NCBI RefSeq assembly: GCF_002288525.1
Contig: NZ_CP023067.1
Span: forward strand, 124,001-188,000
DNA length: 64,000 nucleotides
Direction of reading: 5' to 3'
Source of the DNA: Sinorhizobium sojae CCBAU 05684
GTDB lineage: Bacteria > Pseudomonadota > Alphaproteobacteria > Rhizobiales > Rhizobiaceae
Shown: positions 42,278-50,611 of the stretch, piece after piece
How positions within the stretch are numbered: position 1 is the first letter of the stretch
Layout: every line of letters starts with the position of its first letter
The notes under the pieces: model-generated
Databases searched by the model: none
Seen by the model: the letters and a program-made list of their open reading frames with translations, nothing else
What the model was told of the DNA's origin: nothing
Translations under genes and position numbers: made by a program

Positions 42278-42397
42278 AGTCTCGCTGATCGGCGGTGCGG
42301 CTGCTGCATGCATCCTTATGTCGACGCCGATTCGGTGGTAATAAGATCCTGTAGCACATATTGTTGCAGTTGAGGCTCTTGGGGAGGGGGCGTCACC

Positions 42398-43042
42398 ATG
42401 CCGGACATGACCATCATCATTGCCGACGACCATCCGCTATTTCGAGGCGCGATGCGCCAGGCGCTCAGCGGCATGACCGGTGCCCCTGCCATTGTCGAGG
42501 CAGGCGATTTTGCGGCGGCGCGAAAGGCCGCGGCGGACCACGCAGACGCGGATCTGATGCTCCTGGACCTCACGATGCCGGGTGTCAGCGGTCTCTCCGG
42601 CCTGATTTCGCTGCGGGCCGAATTCCCCAGCCTGCCGGTCATGATCGTCTCCGCCCATGACGATCCGGCTACGATTCACCGCGCCATAGATCTCGGTGCT
42701 GCGGGCTTCCTGTCGAAATCCGCGGGCATCGAGGAGATTCGTCAAGGCATCGCCAAGGTGATGGCCGGCGAAGTCTTCGTGCCGGCCGGCTACGAGCAGA
42801 ACCAGCAATACGAGCCGGAGATGGCCGACCTGATGCACCGGCTGCAGACCCTGACGCCGCAGCAGTCTCGCGTGTTGTCGATGCTTGCGGAGGGCCTGCT
42901 CAACAAGCAGATCGCCTACGAGCTCGGCGTATCCGAGGCGACGATCAAAGCGCATGTCTCAGCGATCCTGCTGAAGCTGAATGTCGACAGCCGCACCCAG
43001 GCCGTCATCCAGCTACAGAAGCTCGGGAACGTCGCCGCCTGA
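42398..43042 (+). CDS. NarL/LuxR-family response regulator
   Basis: The 214-residue response regulator has a receiver domain at about 4-120 (acidic pair IIADDHPL, phosphoacceptor D57 in LMLLDLTMPG, lysine in FLSKSAG). A LuxR-type helix-turn-helix at about 145-210 reads LTPQQSRVLSMLAEGLLNKQ, then VSEATIKAHVSAIL. It converges on a large transporter-fused hybrid kinase whose stop is 38 bp away, so the two are the natural signalling pair. The controlled genes are unknown. Confidence 0.9.
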   Translation: MPDMTIIIADDHPLFRGAMRQALSGMTGAPAIVEAGDFAAARKAAADHADADLMLLDLTMPGVSGLSGLISLRAEFPSLPVMIVSAHDDPATIHRAIDLGAAGFLSKSAGIEEIRQGIAKVMAGEVFVPAGYEQNQQYEPEMADLMHRLQTLTPQQSRVLSMLAEGLLNKQIAYELGVSEATIKAHVSAILLKLNVDSRTQAVIQLQKLGNVAA

Positions 43043-43080
43043 GTGTGTCCAGGCACCCGGCCGAACATACAACGGCGACA

Positions 43081-46000
43081 CTATTCCGCCGCCGCCCTTG
43101 ACGCGGCGGCGAGCCGCGTTAGCCATGCACGCAGGGCGGCGGGGCGTACCGGCTTGTGCTGCAGCGAGACGCCATCGCGTTCGGCGGCGCCGCGGACTTC
43201 CGCGGTGCGGTCAGCCGTCACCAACAAGGCAGGGATGCTCTCCTTCCAGAGCGCGCGGATGCAGGCGATTGCCTCAATGCCCGTGCCGTCGCCGAGGTGA
43301 TAGTCGGCGACGATGGCGTCTGGCCGCGCGGTAAGCTTCTCGGGGTCCATGCCCGCACAGGCGGAGAGTGATTCCGCCGTGGTCACCGTGCAGCCCCAGC
43401 CGCCGAGGAGCAGTGCCATGCCCTCGATGATCTTCAGTTCGTTGTCGATACACAGCACGTTCAGCCCGGTGAGCGCATCGGCTGACCTGGTGGCTGCGAT
43501 CGGCTGGGATACCGCCCCTTTGCCGGCACTCATGGCCATCGGAACGCTCACCTTGAAACGGGTGCCCTTGCCCGGCTCTGATTGCAGGACGACAGGATGA
43601 TTGAGTACGCGGGAGATGCGGTCGACGATCGACAGGCCGAGCCCGAGCCCGGAGGCTGTGCGCGCGCCCTCATCAAGTCGCGCGAACTCCTTGAACACGG
43701 TTCGGAATTTCGTGGGGGGAATGCCGATGCCGGAGTCGAGCACCTCGATGATCGCCATTTGTCCACGCCGGCGAACCCCGAGCAGCACCTTGCCCTGGAG
43801 CGTGTATTTTATGGCATTGGAGACGAGGTTCTGGACGACGCGCCGCAGGAGATTTGGATCGCTATGGACGACAAGCGAAGTCGGCATGACCACCAGTTCT
43901 ATCTCTTTCGCCCGCGCCATTGGCGCGAAATCCGTCTCGATACGCTTGAAGAGTTCGTTGAGCGGCAACGATTGCAGCCGCGGTTTCATCGCGCCGGTGT
44001 CGAGACGTGAAATGTCGAGAACGGCGCCGAGAATAGCCTCCACCGATTCCAGCGATGAATCGATATTCTGCACCAGTGCCCGGTTGTCGGAGTCGCCGAG
44101 CCGCTCGACAAGCGAGGAGGAATAGAGGCGCGCGGCATTCAAGGGCTGCAGTATGTCGTGCCCGGCGGCGGCGAAGAAGCGAGTCTTGCCGATATTGGCC
44201 TCTTCGGCCGCTGCGCGCGCCTCTGCCAATTCCCGATTCACCAGCGTCAATTCCCCCGTCCGTTCGGCGACACGAATTTCCAGCGTCTCGTTCGCCTGTT
44301 TCAGCGCCATGTCGGCGGCTACGCGCTGGGTGATATCGGTATAGGTCGTGACGATGCCCTTGTCGGGCATGGCGTTGGTCCGCACTTCGATGATGCGCGC
44401 ACCATTGGCGAGTTCCAGCAGGAAGGGTTTGTCAAGCGTCAGGAAGTTGGCGATCAGCGCCCTCTCGTCCTCCTTGCGCAGATCGCCGCGGCGGGCGAGG
44501 ATCGCAACGATGTCGGCGAGTGGGAAGCCGACCTGGCCGGCGGTTTCGGGCAGGTCGAGCAATTGACGGAAGCGGCGGTTCCAGATGATCAGGTTGTTGG
44601 CGTTGTCGAAGACGGCGATGCCCTGATCCATCTGCGAGAGTGCCGTATGCAGCATGTCCTGGTTATATTGCAGCGCCTCGCTTGCCTGGTCGAGCAGCCA
44701 GGCCGTGTCCGAAGAGGCATCGTCCACGCGCTGGAGCACGAGCGAGAGTACCAGTCGCGCGGATGAGGAGCCAATGGCGCTGCCGAGCAATTGCTCGGAG
44801 AAATGCACGAGGGCCATGTCGGCGGAGGCGTTTTCGTCGAGCCAACGGCCGGACTGCTGCTCATAGGTGTGGAACGAGCGCTGCATGCGTTCCTCGCCCA
44901 TGTAGCGGGCGATCGTGGTCTTCAGGTCGCGCACCGTCACCTTGGTCTTGCGCCCGCGGAAGGTCCCTTCCGTGCGCGACCGGCGGGTAATGAAGACGCC
45001 GGCCTGAATGCGCTCCAGGGGCTTCGGCGCGCGCGTGAGCGAGCCGAGCACGTAGGCTGACGCGTTGACGAGCATGCTCAACGCCGTTGCGTTGACGAGC
45101 GGATCCGACTGCGGCCCGGAGAATAGATCGGTGAAAGGCAGCAGGAAGCTCAACACCGTCGAGGCGACGTGGGAATTGTCCGGGCCGCCGAGGCTCGGCA
45201 GGAACAAAAGGTACGCCCAGACAAGAAAGCCCGACACCATCCCGGCGATAGCGCCGCGGGAGTTCGCCTGCCGCCAGACGAGGCCGCCGAAGAGCGCCGG
45301 TGCCATCTGCGAGACTGCGGCGAAGGATAGCAGGCCCAGCGAGGCAAGGCCGGCACTGATGTCGGCGGAGCGGTAATAGCCATAGCCGAGCAGCAACACG
45401 ACGAGGATTGCCGTGCGGCGGATATTGAGGAGCGTGCCGGCCATGTCCTCCTGCAGTGAGCCGCGGGTTCCCAGCCGACGGCGCAGGAACACGGGCATGA
45501 CGATATCGTTGGAGACCATGATCGACAGGGCGACCGAGGCGACGATGACCATGGCGGTTGCTGCGGAGAAGCCGCCGATGAACGTCGTCAATGTCAGGAG
45601 CGGAAGGTCGCTCGCCAGCGGCAGCGTCAAGAGGTAAAGGTCCGCGTCGCCGGAGCCGGAAAACGCAAGAATTCCGGCAATCGCGATCGGCAGCACGAAG
45701 AGATTGATCGCGATCAGGTACAGCGGAAAGAGGATGCCGGCGGTGCGCAGCTCCGTGTCGGTGCGGTTCTCGACGACGGTGACATGGAACTGCCGCGGCA
45801 GCAAGATGACGGCGAAGGCCGACAACGCAATCAGCAGGATCCAGCGCGCTGCCGGCGTCTGGTAGGCAAGCGCGGAGAGGACATCGGGGCTTTGCCGTGC
45901 CCTTTCCAGCAGTTCGGCAGGGCCGCCGAAGAGCACGAAGACGACATAGACGCCGACCGCGAGCATGGCCGCGAGCTTCACCACCGATTCCATCGCGATC

Positions 46001-46587
46001 GCAAGGATCAGGCCGTCCTGGTGCTCCGTCGCATCCGTGTGGCGGGTGCCGAACACGATTGCGAAACAGGCGAGGAAGAGCGTGACCAGCAGAGGCAGAT
46101 CTATGAAGTTCTCCCCTGAACCGATGCCGTATTCGCTGGTGTCGATCATGGCGGCGACCGAGCTCGATACGGCCTTGAGCTGAAGGGCGATGTAGGGGAC
46201 CGCACCAACCAGCGAGATCAAGGCGACGATCGCTGCGACGGTCGGGTTCTTTCCATAGCGTGCGGCCAGGAAATCGGCGACCGAAGTCAGCCTCTCCGCC
46301 TTGGCGAGCCGGACGATGCGGCGGATCAGCGGCAGGCCAAGGGTGAACATCAGGATGGGGCCAACATAGATGCCGGTGAATTCGAGGCCGCGTTCGGCCG
46401 CGAGTCCGACGCCGCCGAAATAGGTCCAGGAGGTGCAATAGATCGCCAGGCTCAGCGCATAGACCAGCGGCCTGCCCTTGCTGGCGATCTTGTTTCTTCC
46501 GGCCTGCCGGTCGCCAAAGCTTGCGACCGCAAAGAGCAGCAGCAGATAGGCGAAAGCGGAGGCAAATATGATTGAACCCGAGAGCAT
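43081..46587 (-). CDS. Sodium/solute symporter-domain hybrid sensor histidine kinase
   Basis: Fusion sensor of 1,168 residues. The N-terminal part (about 1-500) is a sodium/solute symporter (SSF) domain of about 13 helices (YALSLAIYCTSWTYFGGVGL is the family opening). A linker and PAS domain (about 640-750; GIAVFDNANNLIIWNRRFRQL) and a coiled coil (RVAERTGELTLVNRELAEAR) follow. The kinase core has FAAAGHDILQPLNAARLY (phospho-His) and an ATPase with LVSNAIKYTLQGK and GLGLGLSIVDRI. A C-terminal receiver holds the Asp in AIVADYHLGDG. The architecture recalls CbrA-type sensors. GAGGAG precedes the chosen ATG; 25 more in-frame codons were rejected. Confidence 0.9.
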   Translation of the reverse strand: MLSGSIIFASAFAYLLLLFAVASFGDRQAGRNKIASKGRPLVYALSLAIYCTSWTYFGGVGLAAERGLEFTGIYVGPILMFTLGLPLIRRIVRLAKAERLTSVADFLAARYGKNPTVAAIVALISLVGAVPYIALQLKAVSSSVAAMIDTSEYGIGSGENFIDLPLLVTLFLACFAIVFGTRHTDATEHQDGLILAIAMESVVKLAAMLAVGVYVVFVLFGGPAELLERARQSPDVLSALAYQTPAARWILLIALSAFAVILLPRQFHVTVVENRTDTELRTAGILFPLYLIAINLFVLPIAIAGILAFSGSGDADLYLLTLPLASDLPLLTLTTFIGGFSAATAMVIVASVALSIMVSNDIVMPVFLRRRLGTRGSLQEDMAGTLLNIRRTAILVVLLLGYGYYRSADISAGLASLGLLSFAAVSQMAPALFGGLVWRQANSRGAIAGMVSGFLVWAYLLFLPSLGGPDNSHVASTVLSFLLPFTDLFSGPQSDPLVNATALSMLVNASAYVLGSLTRAPKPLERIQAGVFITRRSRTEGTFRGRKTKVTVRDLKTTIARYMGEERMQRSFHTYEQQSGRWLDENASADMALVHFSEQLLGSAIGSSSARLVLSLVLQRVDDASSDTAWLLDQASEALQYNQDMLHTALSQMDQGIAVFDNANNLIIWNRRFRQLLDLPETAGQVGFPLADIVAILARRGDLRKEDERALIANFLTLDKPFLLELANGARIIEVRTNAMPDKGIVTTYTDITQRVAADMALKQANETLEIRVAERTGELTLVNRELAEARAAAEEANIGKTRFFAAAGHDILQPLNAARLYSSSLVERLGDSDNRALVQNIDSSLESVEAILGAVLDISRLDTGAMKPRLQSLPLNELFKRIETDFAPMARAKEIELVVMPTSLVVHSDPNLLRRVVQNLVSNAIKYTLQGKVLLGVRRRGQMAIIEVLDSGIGIPPTKFRTVFKEFARLDEGARTASGLGLGLSIVDRISRVLNHPVVLQSEPGKGTRFKVSVPMAMSAGKGAVSQPIAATRSADALTGLNVLCIDNELKIIEGMALLLGGWGCTVTTAESLSACAGMDPEKLTARPDAIVADYHLGDGTGIEAIACIRALWKESIPALLVTADRTAEVRGAAERDGVSLQHKPVRPAALRAWLTRLAAASRAAAE

Positions 46588-46813
46588 GCCACACTCCTCG
46601 ACGGGCAGCATAGGGCAAGTCCATCCCGTTGAGAATTGGTTGCTTATTCGTCTTAAGTCCAAGACCGCACGGAGTCCCGACTGGGCTCGTCGGGACCGGT
46701 TGCTGCACGTGCGTGAAGGGCAATTCCATCGCGCCCGCCTCTGGTCTAAGGTCCTGCCACCGGTTGCCGGCGGATCAGGCGGCGATCGCTGGTAACCTTA
46801 CGGAGAGGTGTGC

Positions 46814-47242
46814 ATGCTGAACGAATTCAAGGAGTTTATCGCCCGCGGCAATGTGATCGACCTCGCGGTCGGCGTGATCATCGGCGCCGCGTTCAGCAAG
46901 ATCGTCGATTCGGTCGTTAACGACCTCGTCATGCCGATCGTCGGGGCAATCACCGGCGGCGGCTTCGACTTTTCCGATTACTTCGTGGCACTTTCGGCGA
47001 ATGTCACGGCGCCGACCCTTGCCGCTGCCCGTGAGCAGGGCGCAGTCTTCGCCTATGGCAGCTTCATCACCGTGCTTATCAATTTCGTCATCCTCGCCTG
47101 GATCATTTTCCTGATGATCAAGGTCGTGAACCGCGCCCGCGCCTCCATGGAAAAAGAAAAGGCACCCGAACCGGCTACACCGCCGCCTCAGGACATCCTG
47201 CTCTTGTCGGAAATTCGCGATCTCCTGAAGCAACGGGCGTGA
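46814..47242 (+). CDS. mscL: Large-conductance mechanosensitive channel MscL
   Basis: Inner-membrane channel that opens on hypo-osmotic shock. The 142-residue protein has the signature first helix [20 protein letters not shown] (pore-lining TM1), a periplasmic loop and the second helix [20 protein letters not shown], ending in the cytoplasmic bundle [23 protein letters not shown] lies just upstream. A GTG two codons earlier is in frame but unnecessary. It stands alone, followed by about 100 bp of featureless sequence and a RIME copy. Confidence 0.95.
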   Translation: MLNEFKEFIARGNVIDLAVGVIIGAAFSKIVDSVVNDLVMPIVGAITGGGFDFSDYFVALSANVTAPTLAAAREQGAVFAYGSFITVLINFVILAWIIFLMIKVVNRARASMEKEKAPEPATPPPQDILLLSEIRDLLKQRA

Positions 47243-47338
47243 GCGAGGCCAGTTTTCGCGCACGCATCACAAAAATCGATCGTTAGGTCAGAGAAAATCG
47301 TGTGATCGGGGGCGCGAAAGCGTCTAGAACGCGGGCAC

Positions 47339-47441
47339 TACAGCGTAACGCGTGCTATCAGACGCGCAAGGCTCGTTGTAGAAGTTCGAATTGCTACATG
47401 TCTTCGTCCCTGAATAAAGGTCGATCTAAGGAGACATGCAG
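47339..47441 (+). repeat. RIME-like repeat, copy 6 (full length)
   Basis: Both palindromes are present. Palindrome 1 runs TACAGCG...GACGCGC...CGTTGTA with a slightly altered left arm (TAACGCGTGC). The linker is GAAGTTCGAATTG. Palindrome 2 opens CTACATGTC and closes AGGAGACATGCAG. It lies between mscL and the aminotransferase, 14 bp before the latter's ATG, so its second hairpin may fall in the mRNA leader. Confidence 0.8.
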
Positions 47442-47454
47442 TAGGAGCCCGCCG

Positions 47455-48621
47455 ATGACGATCATGTCCAGCCTCAGCCCGCGTTCCCTTTCGGCGCCCG
47501 AAAGCGGCATTGTCGAGGTCGTGAACTATGCGCGCGGTCGCGAAGGACTCATCCCGCTCTGGGTCGGCGAAGGCGATCTTCCGACGCCCGATTTCATCAG
47601 CCGCGCCGCCGCAGATGCCCTGATGGCCGGCGAGACCTTCTACACCTGGCAGCGCGGCATCCCGCTGCTCCGCGAAGCGCTGGTACGCTATTACGAGCGC
47701 CGCTTCCAGAAAACCCTGTCGCAGGAGAATTTCTACGTCACCGGATCGGGCATGCAGGCAATCAAGCTTGCGATAGAGGCGACTGCCTCGCCGGGCGACG
47801 AGATGGTTTTGCTGACGCCGGCCTGGCCCAACTTCGCAGCCGCGGCCGACCTCTCGGGCGTACGCCCCGTCTCCGTACCCCTGCGTTTCCAGCATGGCAA
47901 ATGGCAGCTCGAGCTTGATCGGCTCGAGGCGGCGATTGGGAAGAAGACGCGCGCTCTCTTCATCAACACGCCGTCCAATCCGACCGGCTGGACCGCATCT
48001 CGTGAAGACCTCGAGGGGATTCTCGCCCTGGCGCGAAAGCATGGACTCTGGATCATCGCCGACGAGATCTATGCGCTCTACTATTATCTGGGCGGGCGGG
48101 CGCCATCCTTCCTCGACATCGCGGCGAAGGAGGATCGCATCCTTTTCGTCAATTCCTTCTCGAAGAATTGGGCGATGACCGGCTGGCGGGTCGGCTGGAT
48201 CGTCGCGCCGCCGGCCATGGGGCAGGTGCTCGAAAACCTGATCCAATATTCGACCTCCGGCGTGGCACAGTTCATGCAGCGAGGCGCCGTCCTGGCCCTC
48301 GAGGGCGGGGACGGCTTTGTCGATGAGAACGTCGCCAGGGCGAGCGCCAATCGCGACCTTTTCTGCGATGCGCTGATCGCGACCAATCGTGTCGAAACGC
48401 TCAAGCCCGACGGGGCGCTTTACGCCTTCATGAAAATCGACGGCGTCACGGACTCGCGCCGGGCGGCGATCGAGATCGTCGACCAAACGGGCGTCGGCCT
48501 CGCTCCCGGGACAGCCTTCGGCAAGGGCGGCGAACTCTTTATGCGCGCCTGTTTCCTGCGCGATCCGGCTCAGATCGCCGAGGCGGCGGAGCGCCTGCGC
48601 GCCCATATTCTTGCTCGCTGA
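47455..48621 (+). CDS. Class I/II PLP-dependent aminotransferase
   Basis: The 388-residue aminotransferase has IPLWVGEGDLPTPDF, GETFYTWQRGIPLLREAL, TGSGMQAIKLA, FINTPSNPTGW (N-P-T-G, cofactor-binding Asn), IIADEIYALYYY and Schiff-base lysine in NSFSKNWAMTGWRVGW. The substrate (aspartate, aromatic or other) is not determined by these motifs. The start at MTIMSS was taken because upstream codons lie within a RIME-like repeat; an ATG three codons later is equally possible. No biosynthetic neighbour narrows its role. Confidence 0.87.
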   Translation: MTIMSSLSPRSLSAPESGIVEVVNYARGREGLIPLWVGEGDLPTPDFISRAAADALMAGETFYTWQRGIPLLREALVRYYERRFQKTLSQENFYVTGSGMQAIKLAIEATASPGDEMVLLTPAWPNFAAAADLSGVRPVSVPLRFQHGKWQLELDRLEAAIGKKTRALFINTPSNPTGWTASREDLEGILALARKHGLWIIADEIYALYYYLGGRAPSFLDIAAKEDRILFVNSFSKNWAMTGWRVGWIVAPPAMGQVLENLIQYSTSGVAQFMQRGAVLALEGGDGFVDENVARASANRDLFCDALIATNRVETLKPDGALYAFMKIDGVTDSRRAAIEIVDQTGVGLAPGTAFGKGGELFMRACFLRDPAQIAEAAERLRAHILAR

Positions 48622-48778
48622 GACCGATCGATAAAATGTGATTGTTTTCCCAAGGTGTGGCTTAACCACGCCAGCGAGAATAGGCGGCGAAGCCCGGCCG
48701 AGCCCGACGGTTTTACCAATTCTGAAAGCATCGCCCGTCTTTCCTATTCCCGGGTTCATAGGGGGCGGAAGGCAATCA

Positions 48779-49813
48779 ATGACCGTATTGGTGACGGGCG
48801 GGGCGGGCTATATAGGCAGCCACATGGTCTGGTCGCTGCTCGATGCAGGTGAGCGTGTCGTCGTGCTTGACAGCTTGACGACCGGATTTCGCTGGGCAGT
48901 GGCGCCTGAGGCGCGATTCTATTTCGGCGATGTGGGCGACCGGTCCGTTCTTGCGCGGATCTTTGCCGAGAACGAGATCGATGCGGTGGTCCATTTCGCC
49001 GGGTCGGCGGTGGTGCCGGAGTCGGTGGCCAATCCGCTCGCCTATTACGACAACAACACGGCAAGGACGCGCGCGCTCATCGCCGCGACCATAGACGTCG
49101 GCATACGTCACTTCGTCTTCTCTTCGACCGCTGCCGTCTACGGTACTCAGGACACGTCAGATCCGGTCACGGAAGCAGCGACCCTGCGTCCCCAAAGCCC
49201 CTATGGCCGCTCGAAGCTCATGTCCGAGATGATGCTCGAGGACGCGGCTGCGGCCCACGACTTCAGCTATGTGGCGCTCCGATACTTCAACGTGGCGGGG
49301 GCCGATCCGCTCGGTCGTGCCGGACAGTCGACCCTGGGCGCCACCCATCTCATCAAAGTCGCCTGCGAGACGGCGCTCGGCAAGCGCCGCAAGGTGGATG
49401 TCTTCGGCACCGATTATCCAACGGCCGACGGAACCGGGGTTCGCGACTATATCCATGTCAGCGACCTGGTTGAGGCACATGGAAGCGCACTCGAATATCT
49501 GAGAGGCGGCGGCGAGCCCCTGGTCCTGAATTGCGGCTACGGCGAAGGCTTCTCGGTGCTGCAGGTGCTCGATGCGGTGCGGCGGGTTTCGGGCCGGGAT
49601 TTCCGCGTCAACTACGCGCCGCGGCGGCCGGGCGATGCCGCGCAGGTCGTGGCCGATCCATCGCTTGCGAGGCTCAAGCTCGATTGGGTGCCCACCCATG
49701 CGAGCCTTGAGCACATCGTCCAGAGCGCCTTCGATTGGGAGAGTTATCTCAGTCGGAAAAACAGCTTCGACGAGGGCCCGGAGGAGAACGGGCGGCTCGT
49801 CGTCAACGGCTGA
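48779..49813 (+). CDS. galE: UDP-glucose 4-epimerase
   Basis: Short-chain dehydrogenase-fold epimerase interconverting UDP-glucose and UDP-galactose, which supplies exopolysaccharide and LPS precursors. The 344-residue protein has TVLVTGGAGYIGSHMV (NAD-binding GxxGxxG), FAGSAVVPESV, the catalytic serine region VFSSTAAVYG, Y-x-x-x-K in SPYGRSKLM, LRYFNVAGADP and GVRDYIHVSDLVEAH. The ATG is 7 bases from GGGGGCGGAAGG. A 47-codon in-frame extension upstream was rejected. Rhizobia often carry a second galE (exoB) elsewhere. Confidence 0.93.
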   Translation: MTVLVTGGAGYIGSHMVWSLLDAGERVVVLDSLTTGFRWAVAPEARFYFGDVGDRSVLARIFAENEIDAVVHFAGSAVVPESVANPLAYYDNNTARTRALIAATIDVGIRHFVFSSTAAVYGTQDTSDPVTEAATLRPQSPYGRSKLMSEMMLEDAAAAHDFSYVALRYFNVAGADPLGRAGQSTLGATHLIKVACETALGKRRKVDVFGTDYPTADGTGVRDYIHVSDLVEAHGSALEYLRGGGEPLVLNCGYGEGFSVLQVLDAVRRVSGRDFRVNYAPRRPGDAAQVVADPSLARLKLDWVPTHASLEHIVQSAFDWESYLSRKNSFDEGPEENGRLVVNG

Positions 49814-49845
49814 TCCGAGCGGCTGTCACGCGCGACGCGCGCGCC

Positions 49846-50151
49846 TCAAGCCTCGTCTTCACCGAGGAGCTTGCGCTCCTGGGCGATCGAGTGGTCGATG
49901 AGTTGTGCCCATAGCCGCTCGTAGAAATCCGGTTCCAGGCCGAGCTCGATCGCATTTCTGCCGGCGTTTTCCCTGACCTCGGCAACGCGCGCCGGAATGT
50001 CCGCCTTCAGCTTCAGCGGGCGTTTGATCTCAGCCGCGCGGTTGATGTAGCCCCAGCGTTCGGCAAACAGCATCATCAGAGCGCGGTCGAGGCGATCGAT
50101 CTCGGTACGCACATCCGCCATTGTCGTGCACTCTGCGGGGGTCTTCTGCAT
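49846..50151 (-). CDS. Chorismate mutase (AroQ type)
   Basis: The 101-residue all-helical AroQ-class enzyme converts chorismate to prephenate, the branch to phenylalanine and tyrosine. Active-site positions typical of AroQ are visible: R-x-E-I-D-R-L-D (VRTEIDRLDRALMMLFAER), the helix with AAEIKRPLKLKADIPARVAEV, and late E-R-L-W-x-x-L-I-D-H. Its first codons begin just 11 bp from a RIME-like repeat, which therefore forms the upstream region. It converges on galE. Confidence 0.9.
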   Translation of the reverse strand: MQKTPAECTTMADVRTEIDRLDRALMMLFAERWGYINRAAEIKRPLKLKADIPARVAEVRENAGRNAIELGLEPDFYERLWAQLIDHSIAQERKLLGEDEA

Positions 50152-50162
50152 GTCCGGCTCCT

Positions 50163-50264
50163 TACAGCGCCGCGCGTATCATCAGACGCGCGAAGCCCGC
50201 TGTTGCACTTTGAATTGCTGCATCTCTTTGTCCCGGATCGAGCACGATCCAAGGAGATATGCAG
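50163..50264 (+). repeat. RIME-like repeat, copy 7 (full length)
   Basis: TACAGCGCCGCGCGTATCATCAGACGCGCG...CGCTGT (palindrome 1), linker TGCACTTTGAATTG, then palindrome 2 from CTGCATCTC with GGATCG / CGATCC inside and AAGGAGATATGCAG at the end. It occupies the region directly upstream of chorismate mutase, so that gene's promoter must lie within or beyond it. Bases 50265-50494 show nothing else. Confidence 0.8.
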
Positions 50265-50494
50265 TAGAGCGGATGCGCTCACATGCGTTTGCGCCACCGC
50301 TCTGGATGTTTGGCTGCGCCGACTTGCTAGCAAAGGGGATGGCGACTGAGAAGGGGTAAAAGGACCGCTGTGCCGGATATGGTCACCTCGGCGGGCGATC
50401 ATCCGGGGGAGTAGGGTGCGGTCCTGTCTCCATCCGGCGATCGCCTGCCGACGTGTTTGAAAACGATAGCCTTGCGAGCTTGAGCGGAGCTTTC

Positions 50495-50611
50495 TTAATT
50501 CCCGAGCACCAGCTTTATCGCCAACCCAACTACGGTGACGGCGGCGACGCCAGCCAGCCACAGGCCGACGAACCAGAGGAGTTTTCGGCCGAGGCCGTCC
50601 GCGCCGCTCAA
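50495..50611 (-). CDS. DUF2474-like small membrane protein of the bd oxidase operon
   Basis: A 38-residue open frame begins at TTG overlapping the cydB stop codon (ATTGA) and ends TAA. It reads SGADGLGRKLLWFVGLWLAG then VAAVTVVGLAIKLVLGN, a single hydrophobic helix with a basic N-terminal side. Size, position immediately after cydB and the W-F-x-G-L-W pattern match the DUF2474 family of cyd-operon peptides, the likely counterpart of CydX. No ATG is available, so the start depends on coupling to cydB termination. Confidence 0.72.
   Translation of the reverse strand: MSGADGLGRKLLWFVGLWLAGVAAVTVVGLAIKLVLGN

Noticed and set aside
44861-46729. 622-codon minus-strand frame within the hybrid kinase
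   Set aside because: Same strand as the kinase but a different phase, with arginine/proline-rich noise and no transmembrane pattern.
48653-48671. Short inverted repeat after the aminotransferase as a terminator
   Set aside because: The stem GGTGTGG / CCACGCC is imperfect and not followed by a T-run.
12098-50264. RIME-like copies as a CRISPR array or riboswitch family
   Set aside because: Copies are kilobases apart with no spacer array or cas genes, and they occur next to unrelated genes in both orientations.
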